Both the position numbers and the translations under genes were made by a program. The notes beneath the pieces were generated by a model. That model worked only from the letters and a program-made list of their open reading frames with translations. It did not search any database and was not told the origin of the DNA. A stretch of DNA of 64,000 nucleotides from Toxoplasma gondii ME49 (taxonomy: Eukaryota; Apicomplexa; Conoidasida; Eucoccidiorida; Sarcocystidae): assembly GCF_000006565.2 (NCBI RefSeq), contig NC_031472.1, positions 2,880,493-2,944,492 of the forward strand, in the 5' to 3' direction. This document shows, piece by piece, positions 35,556-47,314 of the stretch. Numbering within the stretch: the first letter of the stretch is position 1; the number at the start of each line of letters is the position of its first letter.

Positions 35556-38500
35556 CGTGTAGACACAAGACTGGACGCGTAGCGAATTTGATGTAGATGT
35601 AGATTTGTGGCAGCTTTCGCAGTTTTCATTGAGTTCTGCTTCACCCCTGTGGAAGAGAAAAAGAGCGCAAAAACGCGCCGAGAGCCTTTTTATGAAAGCA
35701 CATCCTGTACCTGTGCACAGTGCGCGGAAGTTCTCGGCTGTCTTCGGGACAGTGTCGTTGTACAGGGCGAAGACGACTCGCTTTGCTGTCCACCACCACG
35801 CAAAAAGAAGAGAAATCTTGGAAAAACTGTCTTGCAATACTCAGTCTCCACTTTTTCGGACAGACGCACAAATCCCTCTCCTACGATGACGAAATCGACA
35901 ACGCTGAATCTCTGTGTGTCTGTATGTTCGCCGTTCATCTCCACATGTGTACAATGCTTGTCGCTGAAGGGAGAGTGCAGTGAGCATGAGATCTTTCTCC
36001 CCTTGTACGCACAGAGGTGGGTCGCATTGACTACAGGCACTCCACTCAGTTCCCCAAACTTCACAGAACACAAGTACATATATCCAACAAGGCCTGCTTA
36101 GAACGCGTCGCTTTCTGCTTTCTTGTTTCAACGCAGAAAGTTGACGAAAACGTCTACTGCCTTCTCGCGGACTGCCCACATATCCCCATTCGCAGATATA
36201 CGTTTATATATATATATATGAATATGTATATATATATACATACATATGTAAAGGCATAGTCTTACATTCGTATCTACACATTGTTGTAACATATATACAT
36301 GAGGCTATGCATTGAGGAGACTTATTCTCCACGATTCTGTGTCGACATATGCGTCGCCGTTTACAGGTGAAGAAGCGGATTTGAATCTCTAACGTTTTGC
36401 GTGGTGTGAGCTCGAGGCACGAGCGCAGCGCTGGCCAAATGTTTCTTTGCAAGGCTCGACGCGTTGCTTTTCGCAAGCAGCCTTTGGGAGAGAGAACCGC
36501 TTACGCGCATTGTCGCCGACTTTGATGTCCATGTACACCTTGGGGCATTTGGATACGTTGCGGACTCCTTGTTTCTCTGCACGCACGCTCACCACAGAAC
36601 TCGAGGCTGCGAGGAGAACGCGAAGACGAAAAGGGAGACAAAACGGAAACGAGAGGAAAACACTCCGGAAGGCTTCGCGCTTCTGAGAGAGATGGAGGTC
36701 CTCGAACTTGCTCGCGGGTGTCAGAGTACGATGTTTGTGATTTTCTGGAGCACCACCCCGAGAAGAACAGACGAAGGGAACGAGGCGCACAACAGCGGCA
36801 ACGGCGCGGAAAAACAAGAATGCAGCAGAACGCAGGAACGACTGGAAACTCGGGGGACAGAGGAGCAGGTGCAGCACCCACACGAAGACAGCAGAGCGGA
36901 CTTGCCTGTGTACAGATCAACTTTCTTGAAGATGTTTCCGAAAGCCGATTTCTCCTTAGCGCGGACCTCCTCGATCTTCTTCTTGCACTGAAGACCGACA
37001 GGCAAAAGACGCACACACACAAACCGTGCAGGACGTTAGGAAAGTCTGTCGAGCACGAAAAGTCGCCTTCGGCTTCTGAAAAACACACACATCAGCTGTG
37101 CCACCGGGCTGCCGAACGATGGGAAGAAATAGGAGAGACAAGACGACTCTTGATGGTTTCGTCTCTCCAAATCCTGTCTGGAGTTCCTCAAAAAAAACGC
37201 ATGCAGCAACTCAGACACACCTCCGGTTCTCTTTCTCCTCGCTGCCTCTCCCATGCAGTTCCGTCTCTCGCCTTCGCCTTTCTCAGGGTATCTCGCACCC
37301 GTGCCTTGACCCTGCCCTTTCCTCTCGCTGTATCTCCCCCGCCGTTCCCCTGCCTCCTTCCCTACACATCTCCTACTCCTTTTCCTTTCCTCTTTTCTCT
37401 CCTCTCTGTCCTTTTCTTCTCCGCTTCTCACCTTCTCCAGTTCTCGTCGAATTTCCACGTTTTTCGGATCCAGTTTCGCCGCCTGCACAAAGTCATGACG
37501 AGCCTCATCCAGCTGGCCTACAGCCATGCGAGCAACCCCGCGCCGGTACCAGCCTTTGCTGCTTTCCTGAAGACACAGACATAAAAAAAGAGTTAAAAAA
37601 GCATCTCTATCTCTGTCCGTTCGTGAAGAACCTGCTTTTCCACGGAAAAGGATGCCCACACCTTCTCCAACGAATACACGCACGGTCGCAGGAGAGTGCC
37701 AAGAGAAAGAAAAAAAGGCGAGTTGAGCCTTCTTTCCGCGTTCTCCAGAAACCTTCGAGGCAACGCTTTGGTATCTCAACACAAACGCGTTTTCCTCGCC
37801 TTTTTCAGGAACTGCCAACCTTCTTGTCCTTCTGACATTTACACCGATGAATATGCACAGAGGTGCACTACTCTCTGTGTACCAACCTACCTCTGTGTCT
37901 CGAACTGGGTGGGGAACTCTCTACCTGCCTCTCTCGATCTCTGTACCTCTGCTGTTTCGTTCTCTAGACCCCTCTACCTGTCTGTCTTTCGGTTTCTAGT
38001 ATCTCTTCATCTCAGGGTCTCCCCCTGTCTGACTGATCTTTAAATACGATGATCGAAAAGGCTCGCCAGTCAGACTTTAAGCGCCTGTTCTTCCCTTAAA
38101 ACAGTCACAGAGTCGAGCCTTCCTCGAGTCACTCAAAGCCGCTTTATCTCTGTACGAGAGAGAGAAGAGAGAAAGCGAGAGAAATGTTGCCAACTTTTTC
38201 TTGTTTCCCGACTCACCGGGTCCATCTCAAGCGCCTTCGTCGTTTGCTCGATGGCTTCAGAGAACTCGCCCAGGCGGTTGCAGCACCTGCATGCCCACGA
38301 CCCGACGCAGTGACGCAGAGAGACAAAACACTCAAAACTGCGACTGAGAAAGAAATTCCTCCTAGACAGGAATGACACGCTACCCTCTCGAGATGCGTGA
38401 AGAAAGAGAAACGAAAAAAACCCCGCTCTCCTGTACGTACATATCTATACATATTCATATGTATAAATACATACACAAACCTTGATATTCGTACATATCT

Positions 38501-39209
38501 ATATCTATATCTATATCTATATCTATATATATATAGATAGATAAATGTATATATATTTGCGTGTGCATGCGGAAATAAAGAAGCACAAGGCGAGGAAAGG
38601 TCGACACAGTTGTGTCTTGTAGATCCACGCGTACATTTGGTCGTTTTACACTTCATATTGGGTTTCTGGGATTTGCGTCAGAGCTTCAGAAACGGAGAAC
38701 GCGAGGACTCTGCTCAACGCGTACGTCCAGTCTTTGCCACCCGCTTGGCAAGCAGGAAAAAGGCCCGACCTCATGACTTCTCACTTTCTTTGGAAAGACA
38801 TTTTTCCTTTTCCCCTTCGAAACCTGTCTGCGTTCGGGCGCTCACGTGGCGAGGTTCAGGCGGAGAGGCAACTCCAAACGTTTCTGCTGCTCGCGCTCTT
38901 CGTCGGTCCAATTTTCCGTGAAGGAGAAAAAGTCGAGACCCTCACGGTAGGCCGCCGCTGCCTCTGCGTAGCCGCCTTTCTTGAAAGCCTCGTTTCCCCT
39001 CTCCTTCTCCGCATTCGCACCCTCGAGTTTCTCCCCCACATTCATCTCCCATTTGTCCTTCGGCTTCGGGTGGCTGTCCAGCAGCTCCACGTCGAACTGC
39101 AAACACAACACATACAAATAAATTTATACATATACATATATATATATATATATAAAATCTTTGTATACATCTAGATAGACGAATATGAATGCATACGTAT
39201 GTGCATGTA

Positions 39210-39246
<37 letters not shown>

Positions 39247-39740
39247 GCAATCGTACATTCGTATACGTAAAGCACAGGACTTGGAGTTTCGTATTTTTCT
39301 GAGGAAGAAATCTCGTCTTCAAAAAGTACCTTCAGGACAGAGTTGGGAGGGATGACTGGCGGAGACCCCGAGGCGCCGTAGCCATAGTCCGGCTGGATGG
39401 TCTGAGAGACAACGGAAAAAGGCAGAGAGAATGCATGCATAGATTTACTTTCTCCAGAGCAGCAGAGGCTTCCCTAGTGAAAGAGTGAAAAGAAACTCGC
39501 AAAAGACTCGCGCTTCTCTCCCTACCTTGGACGACCTGTACATGAGAGAAGAAAGGGAAGTCACGCGCATGCCCACGTGGAACACTCAACGTCTAAAAGT
39601 GAGCCACATGGGGAATTATTAAGTCCAGATATATATGTATGTAATTTTACATAAATTTATATACATTGTTACGGTATATATAATACATATATATATATAT
39701 ATATATATAGATAGATACGGATGCACATACATATGCACAC

Positions 39741-39774
<34 letters not shown>

Positions 39775-40824
39775 TTCTGAGGGCATGCATTCGCTCTCCT
39801 TTTCCATTTTCTCTGTGTCGTCTCTTTTCTCACCAGCATGGCGCGTTCGCCTCTCTTCATCTTCATCACTCCCAAATCCCAGCCACGGATCACCTGGCCC
39901 TCGCCGATGATGAATTTGAAAGGACTGTCTCGGTCTCCTGTCAAAAGAAGGAAAAGCAATTACAGAACTTCGAAGGACTCCCTTTCTGTCTGGAAAGAAG
40001 GTGTGAGTGCAAAAGGTTCCAAGCGATCCCTGCGTTTTTTCTCAGCCGGCTGCTGTCTCCCCACCGGAGAGAAGAGGAACACAGAAACGAGACACAGAGA
40101 TGGAGACGTCGAAATTGCGTCGCTGCAGCGGAGAAGACCTCACACGTGGAGCCGGAGGAGACTTCATAGAAGCCTGAGAAAAAGAGTTGCTTCGACTTTT
40201 CCAAAACTCACTCGAGGAGTCAAACTTTGTGCCATCGAGCAAAGTTCCTGTGTAGTGGACGACGACCTCTTCGCCGGGCTGCGGTCTGAGCAAAGATAAG
40301 AAAAGGGAAAACGGAGAGACAGCTGCAGCGCGAAAGAGAGACAATGCAAGAGGAAAGGAATGCAGAGAAAGAGAAAGATCAAGATAAAGAGGGAATCGGT
40401 GAAAAAGATGAAGGTAGAACACATAGAGAGAAAGACGGAAAACCATGCACACAGCTATTATATAAATATGTATATCCTACTTTATTTATATATGTATATA
40501 TATATATATATATGTGGCAGCACATATACATATAGACACATATATATATATATATGTATATTATATGTATATCTTTGTGTGCTTGCCCGTTTTTGCTTGG
40601 ATGGGCGAAAGGTGCGTTTTGGGTGTCTGGGTGAGTTTGTTTGTGCCTTACTGGGGGCCATCTCCCTCTTTAAGGATTTTTTTGAAGACGCCTTTGTCTC
40701 CTGAAGAGATCTCTTCTCCGGCGTCGACGATGCTCGCGGGATCTACGTCGACTTTGTCAGAGCCGCTGCCGCAGCAGGAGTGGCTGTGAGCATGGCTGCT
40801 CGCTTCCTCACACGTTCCCCCCAT
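33586..40824 (-). CDS. FCBP57: Dual-family immunophilin, FKBP-TPR-cyclophilin
   Basis: Fourteen minus-strand exons: 40824-40652, 40285-40212, 39937-39834, 39401-39330, 39096-38846, 38286-38217, 37566-37432, 36987-36906, 36576-36505, 35785-35711, 35286-35137, 34809-34692, 34299-34206 and 33627-33586. All phases agree and give 503 residues, about 57 kDa, matching the Toxoplasma FCBP57. A FKBP domain (about 45-150) keeps FK506-pocket residues in VHYTG, FDSS, QVIRGWD and PDYGYG. Three TPR units follow (about 165-300), then a cyclophilin domain (about 330-503) with [15 protein letters not shown] and [16 protein letters not shown]. Both ends should be peptidyl-prolyl isomerases; the TPRs probably bind Hsp90-type C-termini. 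The tryptophan that contacts cyclosporin in CyPA is His here (APHLDGKHVVFG), as in CyP40. The intron after exon 8 uses a GC donor. Confidence 0.95.
33915..33926. repeat. Poly-C tract
   Basis: Twelve consecutive C residues in the last intron of the FCBP gene. Confidence 0.9.
34011..34085. repeat. (TA)n/(CA)n microsatellite in intron
   Basis: Imperfect ATAC and TATA runs in the last intron of the FCBP gene, directly after the poly-C tract. Confidence 0.85.
35408..35556. repeat. Two (TA)n microsatellites in intron
   Basis: TA runs at about 35408-35444 and 35527-35555 lie in the intron between exons 10 and 11 of the FCBP gene. Confidence 0.85.
38491..38560. repeat. (CTATAT)n and (TA)n microsatellite in intron
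   Basis: A run of CTATAT hexamers followed by TA repeats in the intron between exons 5 and 6 of the FCBP gene. Confidence 0.85.
39133..39242. repeat. (TA)n microsatellites in intron
   Basis: Two TA runs separated by mixed sequence lie in the intron between exons 4 and 5 of the FCBP gene. Confidence 0.85.
39627..39773. repeat. Paired (TA)n microsatellites in intron
   Basis: Long TA runs at about 39686-39710 and 39743-39773 lie in the intron between exons 3 and 4 of the FCBP gene. Confidence 0.85.
40487..40571. repeat. (TA)n microsatellites in intron 1
   Basis: TA/TG-rich tracts in the first intron of the FCBP gene. Confidence 0.85.
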
Positions 40825-43381
40825 GGCGACTGTGACGAGTCTTCAAGTTCCTGCTCTTGGTGTGGACGACGCACAGGCGTCTTTGGCTGCGGAGCGCGGG
40901 GGAATTGGAGGGGAAAATGGACGGGAAAATGGAGGGGGAAATGGAGGGTAAGTGCGTGGCGCCGGATTTCGTGAGGCATGCACGGAGTAGTTGGGGAACG
41001 AGGGGAGAGAGAGAGACGAGCGTTGGAGGGAGGCGGGAGGGAAACGCGATGCAAAAGAAGACGCAGTGGACGGAGGGAGTGCTCCTGTCCGGGGAGAGCG
41101 GACGAAGGGCTTGAGGGAATGCAGAGATACACGAAAGAAAACGAAATCTGAGTGGTTTGGTGGGAAGCACCTCAAGCGGAAACGACCTACACGTAAAACG
41201 CGACACACGCGACGGTGCAACTTTACTCATTTTCAAGTTTCTCTGTTCGCGCTCTGCCGCCGCGCACCCTCTCCGTCCACCACTCGCAAGTCGCTCGGAA
41301 CTCCGGAACATCAAGAACAACACCCTTTGCCCGGGAATTCGCGGCGTTTAAATGGTTCTGTCTGCACATCATTGTCCAAGCCTGCTGTGCTAGCACAGTT
41401 GATCTTGGTTCTCCGACGCACCGATATTTACACAGTTCTTTTTCAGCCCTGCACTGTTCAAAGTAGTGAGTTCTAGGTTGCAGCTGCTCTCGGGAAACCG
41501 ACACACAAAGGCGTTCAAGAACTGAGCGCGAGCAAACGGCCCAGGGAAAACTGGAGAGACACGGCCGTCAATCCCCGGAAGAAGAGAGGCGCTTTCTGTT
41601 GACGCAAAGGAGATGCACCTGACTGGCGGGCTTGTTCAGTGTCAAGAGAATTTGAGTTCGTTGAGGAACGCACAAGAACGACCAAGTGCAAGTTGAGCAG
41701 CACACAGGGTCAGCATGCCGTTCTCCGGTAGTTGTGCGTCACTGAAGCTGTTTCGAGGAAAAGAAACGGGGTGGGAGTGTTGGCATGAAGTGTGCGGAAG
41801 ACGAACTCCGCACAGAGTTCTCTCGACTATGCGTTCACACCCCTTTTGAATGTTTTCTGACAGCTTAAACAGCTTCCTGCGCGTGGACATGTGACCCGAG
41901 CCGGCAGATAGGACATGCGTACACTCCTGTTTTCGCACGTTGGCGAGTTGACACTGACAAACAGAAAGCGCAACTCTGATGCAAGGACTCGCAGGGTTGT
42001 GGTGGGGGCGCGGAAATCCTCTCAGTGTTTCTGCGAGAGTCGTGGAGAGGCTCTTGGGAAAAAGGAATAGCCGTGGGGTGAAGTGTAACAGCGACTGTCT
42101 GTCGAACTAACGGGTGTCAGAGCAAGTCGGCGACGAAATCACCAGTATTCCCAGACGACACACACGAGCCGGCTTCTCCTTGGGAAATCGAACATGAAGG
42201 GATAGATCTGTGCAGTTCCTTTACTCGAGTGGAGAGGACCGGTGGTGAATTTTCTTCCGTTGTCCTCCAGTTTTGGAGCCTCAAAAGGGAAATGAGACAT
42301 TCGTACTCGCGCAACACCCTTTTTACAGGATCCATGTGCTGTCGTCCTGCGGAGCTGTGGATAGTGAAGACGTCCATCGTATACGCACCGCTAGAAAGGA
42401 GTGTCCAACAGTATCGCTTACAATGGGAAAGGCTTTATTTGTACACTTCGCTCTGCGCTGCCGTGTGCCAACGTTGACAGCCGTAGGAGGGGCTGCGAAG
42501 CGCATGTTGCTTGCATCTGCCACAGAAAAGAAGGAACCACGCATTCTTTTCCGTTTCGTGGTGTCACGCAGCAAAGACGAAGAAACCCTGATGAAATGTC
42601 GAGAAATACTTCCAAATGAGAGGTGCATCCGTGGATTTGCCCGTTCCAGCACGGGATCTAGAATCCACGGTGCCGTTTGTCTGTGCAGAAATAACAAGCA
42701 CAGTCACATTTTTACCGTGGAAAAACGAGACAAAGTTCCCGCGGGCACGCGCTCTGTTCAGTTTTCGAAGAGAACTCCTGATAAAACTGTCACGAGACTC
42801 TCGCGTCCTGGACATTTTGAGACTTCGAGTGTTGGCAGAAGCGGAGATCGGAAATGTGCAGAACAAGAAACAGACGTTGTGTTTCTCTCCCTTTTGGAGC
42901 AATATGGAACACCACGTGGATCGCTTCTCCGCTCTCGTTGTACGTTGTCTCTCACACTGTCGCAGATTTAATTCGAGCTGCCTACAAACCAATACCAGAG
43001 ACTTCACACAGCAAGCACCCTCGGCCCAAATGACCTACTTCTCGTTTTGTAGGGAAAATGCACTCCAATAGTAGCCAGTTCACATAAAAATCCCAAAGAC
43101 AACTCCCATACGTAAAAGTCAGTACGAAGCCGAAACAAGACAGTTGATTTGGGGGGGGGGGGGGGAGGCGCGAAGAAACGGTGTGTTGACTGTGTTCCTC
43201 CACAAACTGCCAGGTTTTCTTCTCGCTCGTAAAGTCAGGCTTTCTCAGAATAGAAGAGTGCGACTTCGAGTGCAGACGGAGTTTTCGGAGAGCGGAAACG
43301 GTGTGTAAACACTGAACAGGTACGGATAGCGCATTTTATCCATTCCGCGATTCCAGACTTCACGTTTTCCTTCGCGTTCAG
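40825..43381. other. Intergenic region between FCBP and the next gene
   Basis: The left edge should hold the FCBP promoter. Long overlapping frames at 42273-42971 and 42616-43071 (plus) and 42564-43007 (minus) exclude one another and none has a recognisable domain. A poly-G tract of 15 bases lies at 43151-43165. The start of the plus-strand gene whose exons appear from 43382 must lie somewhere here, but I could not place it. Confidence 0.45.
43151..43165. repeat. Poly-G tract
   Basis: Fifteen consecutive G residues, the longest mononucleotide run noticed in the window. Confidence 0.95.
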
Positions 43382-44688
43382 AGGTCATGAATCCACACAG
43401 ATCTTCGCCCTGCTAGACAAGAACCCAAACCCGGAGAAGAAGCTTCTCCTCAATAAGGTGAAGAGACTCTAAAAATTGCGTGGTTAGGGAGCTGCTGCAG
43501 GAATACGAGAGATCCACCCGCACGAGTTTTGTACCCGAAAAAAATTTTAAGATTCTTTTGAGCATACTGCCTCGGCCTCAGCTCAGCTCTCATTCTTGGG
43601 GCAAGTATTCGCGGAAAACCCAACATTTTTCTCTTTTGACTTCCTAACTTTCTAGATATGTGTGGCCCCTCACCCCACGTTCGTCGAACGCGCTCCCTTT
43701 CTCTACACGCTCTGATTCTCTTCCTTTCTTCAGCATAAAGGTTCTCACTCGAAAGCTCTTCTTTGCGTGGTGGTTTCCCTTCACAAGGGTCCCCGACTTT
43801 TTCTTCTGCCTCGAAAAAGGCACACGGACGCCTTCTTCGGCCTTTGTCGGCACACAGAGATCTGAGTCCGCGTCCGTTTGAACATGTGCGTCAGCGTCAG
43901 CGTAGCTAAGGGCATCAGAAAGAAAGCCGTACTTTCCGACGCACAACGAGAAAGCTGAATATGAAGGACAGCGCCCTGAGTCAAGCAAAGTTGTGGACGA
44001 TACGTGGAAACGCAGCATTGTTGCCTCGCGGGAATGACATTGGAGGCACATGTTCGCGCTGGGTGTGCTCGCCACGAAGGCAGTAGTCTTTTGTGCCGTC
44101 AAAAAGGTATATCCTATCGATTAAGATTTTGCTTGTCTCGCGAAGAGAAACGCCCAAGGTAGTCTCTGTTTCTCCGATGAACACATTCTTTACTGCACTC
44201 TAGAACGTGTAGCGAGAAAGGCCGCAGGAAGCGCTCTGACCTCAGATTTTCTTGGTGAAACGTTGGAAGGAGAGCGACGCCGAACCCGTCAAGAAAGCTT
44301 TCCGCCTTCTCGAACTCCCCGTCTCATTCCAAATTACCGATCTGCAAATGTACCTGGGTCAGTTTGACCAGCGTTCGAAGATCAGGTTTTTCGCCGAGCT
44401 TATTGTCTTGGCCAGTAGGAAGCGGCCACTCGAGAGCTCCTTTCGTTTCTTCCGTTTTTCTTCGCCGGCGAAACACTTGCTCGTCGTGTTGTCTGTTTTC
44501 CACTTTCGCTTTTTGATTTTGCTGCACTGCAACTTCGTCTAAAAGCGGGGCCGAGAAGTTGCCTAGAGCACCCGACGGGATAGAAGTCAAGAGGCAAAGC
44601 TGCGAGAAAACGCTTTCGCCAGTCACTGTAGGAGGCCAGAAGTCTTTTCTTTCGCGAAGTCAGAAGACACACCAACCGGAAACGCCGA
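43382..44688 (+). CDS. Unidentified spliced gene, partial model
   Basis: Four exon-like segments on the plus strand have good junctions and readable protein: 43382-43457 (contains FALLDKNPNPEKKLLLNK), 43501-43604 (phase-matched to the first; contains SFVPEKNFKILLSILPRP), 44246-44385 (contains VKRWKESDAEPVKKAFRLLE and QMYLGQFDQRSKI) and 44546-44688 (phase-matched to the third; ends at a perfect GTGAGT donor). The link between the second and third needs an extra exon, perhaps 43735 onward. Both 5' and 3' ends are missing; a further exon may lie at about 44860-44996 (contains VPDWVRPKDFKISLEALQ). I do not recognise the family. The sequence looks globular, basic and helical, unlike the low-complexity proteins nearby, so it is likely a conserved protein. 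Confidence 0.42.
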
Positions 44689-46204
44689 GTGAGTTTCGCT
44701 TTTGAAGACTACGCCTCGTTACACCATGAAAGAAAACCTAAACGAGAACGCCAGACACATGGCCGTACATATACCCAGACGTAGAGTAACATACATACGT
44801 ACACATAAATATGTATGCATGCCTATATGGACAAAGCGGAGGAAGCGTATATGCTGAAGGTTGTGTTTTTCGTGAGAAGCGGTTGGTGCGCGAAGTTCCT
44901 GATTGGGTTCGTCCGAAAGATTTCAAGATCTCCCTCGAGGCTTTGCAGATGCGCGCGCTGACCACCGCTTCCCTGTTTCCTCCCAGGAAGATCTAACTGG
45001 ATCTCTCCCTTGTCGCCCTGCCCTGCTGCTGTTGCTTTTGTCCTATTTCGTCTTATTAGTCAGTGTCTTGCCTGCTGGCCTGCGGTAGAATCTTTTCCTT
45101 TCTCTTCTGTAATCTTGAGTGCGACGGAGTGTAAGCGTGCCAGCTTCTAGAGTGGTTCCTCTGGAGGAACTCTCGTGTTCTCTTGCGAGCAGTGCGACAG
45201 AAAAAAGTCTTTTTGAGAGAGTTTTTGGCAGTCATGTCTTCCGCAAAAAGCTGTTCTCAACACACAGAACGGGGCCGAGATCTGCTGGCAGCAGACCTTT
45301 TGGAACGAAGCAATCGTCTGCATTCAGCCAAGCTTTTCCTCCCCAGAAAAACGCTTCTCAAAAAACGGATGCAGAAGCGAGACTCGCCCGTCCGCCGTTG
45401 GGTGGGGTCGCCTCCCCGCAGTGAAAATCTTGAAATGCCGAGCATGAACGCGACACAGTTCCTGTAAATCTGCTTAGGTACAGACGTGGATCCGTACCGA
45501 ACGCAGCAACCGTGAATTCACATTCATGCTCTGTTTTCTGAATCAACACATATACATACGTTCTCATGCCTATAGTTAAGTATATGATTTATACATTATA
45601 TATACAGAAGATAACTATATAACTGTACAAATTTAGATGTGTGTACTTGTGTAGAGATGATGGAGTTTTGCTTTGTGAGCATGACTCTCTGCAAGTGTTC
45701 AATCTGGGGAGTCTGCCGTGTGCCTTTTTATGTCTGAGTCTGCGAGAGTGCAACGGGAGTTTCTGGAAACGAAAAACTGAGATCTTTGATTTTCTCGCCG
45801 CCGAGAATGTGCCGATTTTTATCGAAGGTCGGTGCCTGCCTCGCCCCTTCCCCTTCACTCCATGCCTTGTCGGTTCTCCCCATCGCGTCAAACTTACCGC
45901 TGTTCCAGGCGATGTGAGATTTTCGAAAGGTGTACTCTTTCTGTGTGTGTATGTTCTCCATTGCATTTATACGTTCACGATTTTAAATTTCTCTTTGTGA
46001 AAACACTTGCCCGTGGTCCCAGGTGGGGAGTAAAGGGTCGTCTGCCGAAGGATTAGTGAGACACCATTCTGTATTTCTTCTTGTCCAAAAACGAGACATG
46101 CTGCACACATGCGCATTCTTGCTTTCAAATGCTTTCACATATGCGTCTACGCGCACACAGTGGGTCACATGTGCACTTCCGCGAGCACGTTCACATATAC
46201 CTAA

Positions 46205-46275
46205 ATATATATATATATATATACCTATATGTATATATATATACCTATATATGTATATATATATATATATATATA
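46205..46275. repeat. (TA)n microsatellite
   Basis: TA runs broken by CC and GT dinucleotides in the spacer upstream of the GATA gene. Confidence 0.85.
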
Positions 46276-46715
46276 GGTACTGTTTTCCGTGAATAAAGAG
46301 AGTGGAAGGCGAACGAAGGGGGTGCGAGAGCTTGTGGTTTTTCCACCAGAATCATCAAATGTTTAAAGATGCTTCTGTTTCAACTCTGAACGGGGGGCAC
46401 ACTCTGCCGAGGGTTTCACGGCTTTCTGGGATATGCAAGAGCACGCGGGACCGGTTGCTTTTTCTGCGGCAGAGTGCTTCTGAAAAACGAGATCTTTGCC
46501 GTTTCCTCATGCACAACGTCTTCGTGGTTCTTCTCTTTACCTCTCGCTGCTCGTCTCATACACGACAGCGAACTCTTCCGGTGGCACGCCGACCCATTCA
46601 AACCAATGAATACTCGCCGCTATCCGTCCTCGAATTCGTCTATCTTTCAATGAACGTCTTTCTATGAAGGCCCTGGAGCGGGTCTCTATACCAATACATA
46701 TCTACATCTGCATAT

Positions 46716-46815
46716 ATATATATATATATATATTTGCATATATGTACCCAGACCTATACAAATATATATATATATATATGTATATATATGTATATATATA
46801 TATATGTATGTATAT
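46716..46815. repeat. (TA)n/(TG)n microsatellite
   Basis: Three adjoining TA tracts with TATG interruptions, about 500-600 bases before the chosen start of the GATA gene. Confidence 0.85.
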
Positions 46816-47314
46816 GGATGAATGTGAAGTCACACTGCAAACGAGGCAGGTGTCGAGTGTGTGAGGATCTTTGTGTTCATCGAGTCTTGCGATTCGTTTG
46901 TGTTCCGCATCAGAGGAAAGGAGAGATTTGCGGCGCCAGGAGGCAAAACGTTCAGAGCGACTTTTCTGCGAGTTTCTTACCTGCCTCGGCGCCCAAGGCA
47001 AGACCTGGCCCCACTTTGGACGTCTCGTTCTTCCGTTTTCCCCTTCTTTCTCGTCTTTTTATGCGTCTTTGGAGCAAGGAATTCCCCGAAAACTCCACCG
47101 GATAAAACGCGCTTTTCTGCGGATATCGTGGCCAGGAGCGTACAGCTGCCTCGCGGCTTCACTGAACGGTCGAGAGCTGGAGAGATCTCCGTCGAGAAAC
47201 CGAACGGAAGGGAGTTGCATGCACCGCGTGTGCCTTTCTCTTCAGAGACATCTTTGCTACTTCCGTCACGCACTCGCGGCAGAACAGCCGGTGGCACCTC
47301 GGAGAAAACTGAGA

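Larger units (their letters stand above)
44689..47314. other. Region with possible exons, unresolved
   Basis: It contains a possible 3' exon of the preceding gene (44860-44996), two overlapping frames of 77-100 codons at 45119-45467 that cannot both be real, TA microsatellites at about 46205-46275 and 46716-46815, and probably the promoter and leader of the GATA gene. The GATA frame stays open upstream to 46871, but that part lacks an early ATG. Confidence 0.4.

Noticed and set aside
42273..43071. Overlapping 232- and 151-codon plus frames
   Set aside because: They overlap in different registers with a third open frame on the minus strand; no domain or splice support favours any of them.
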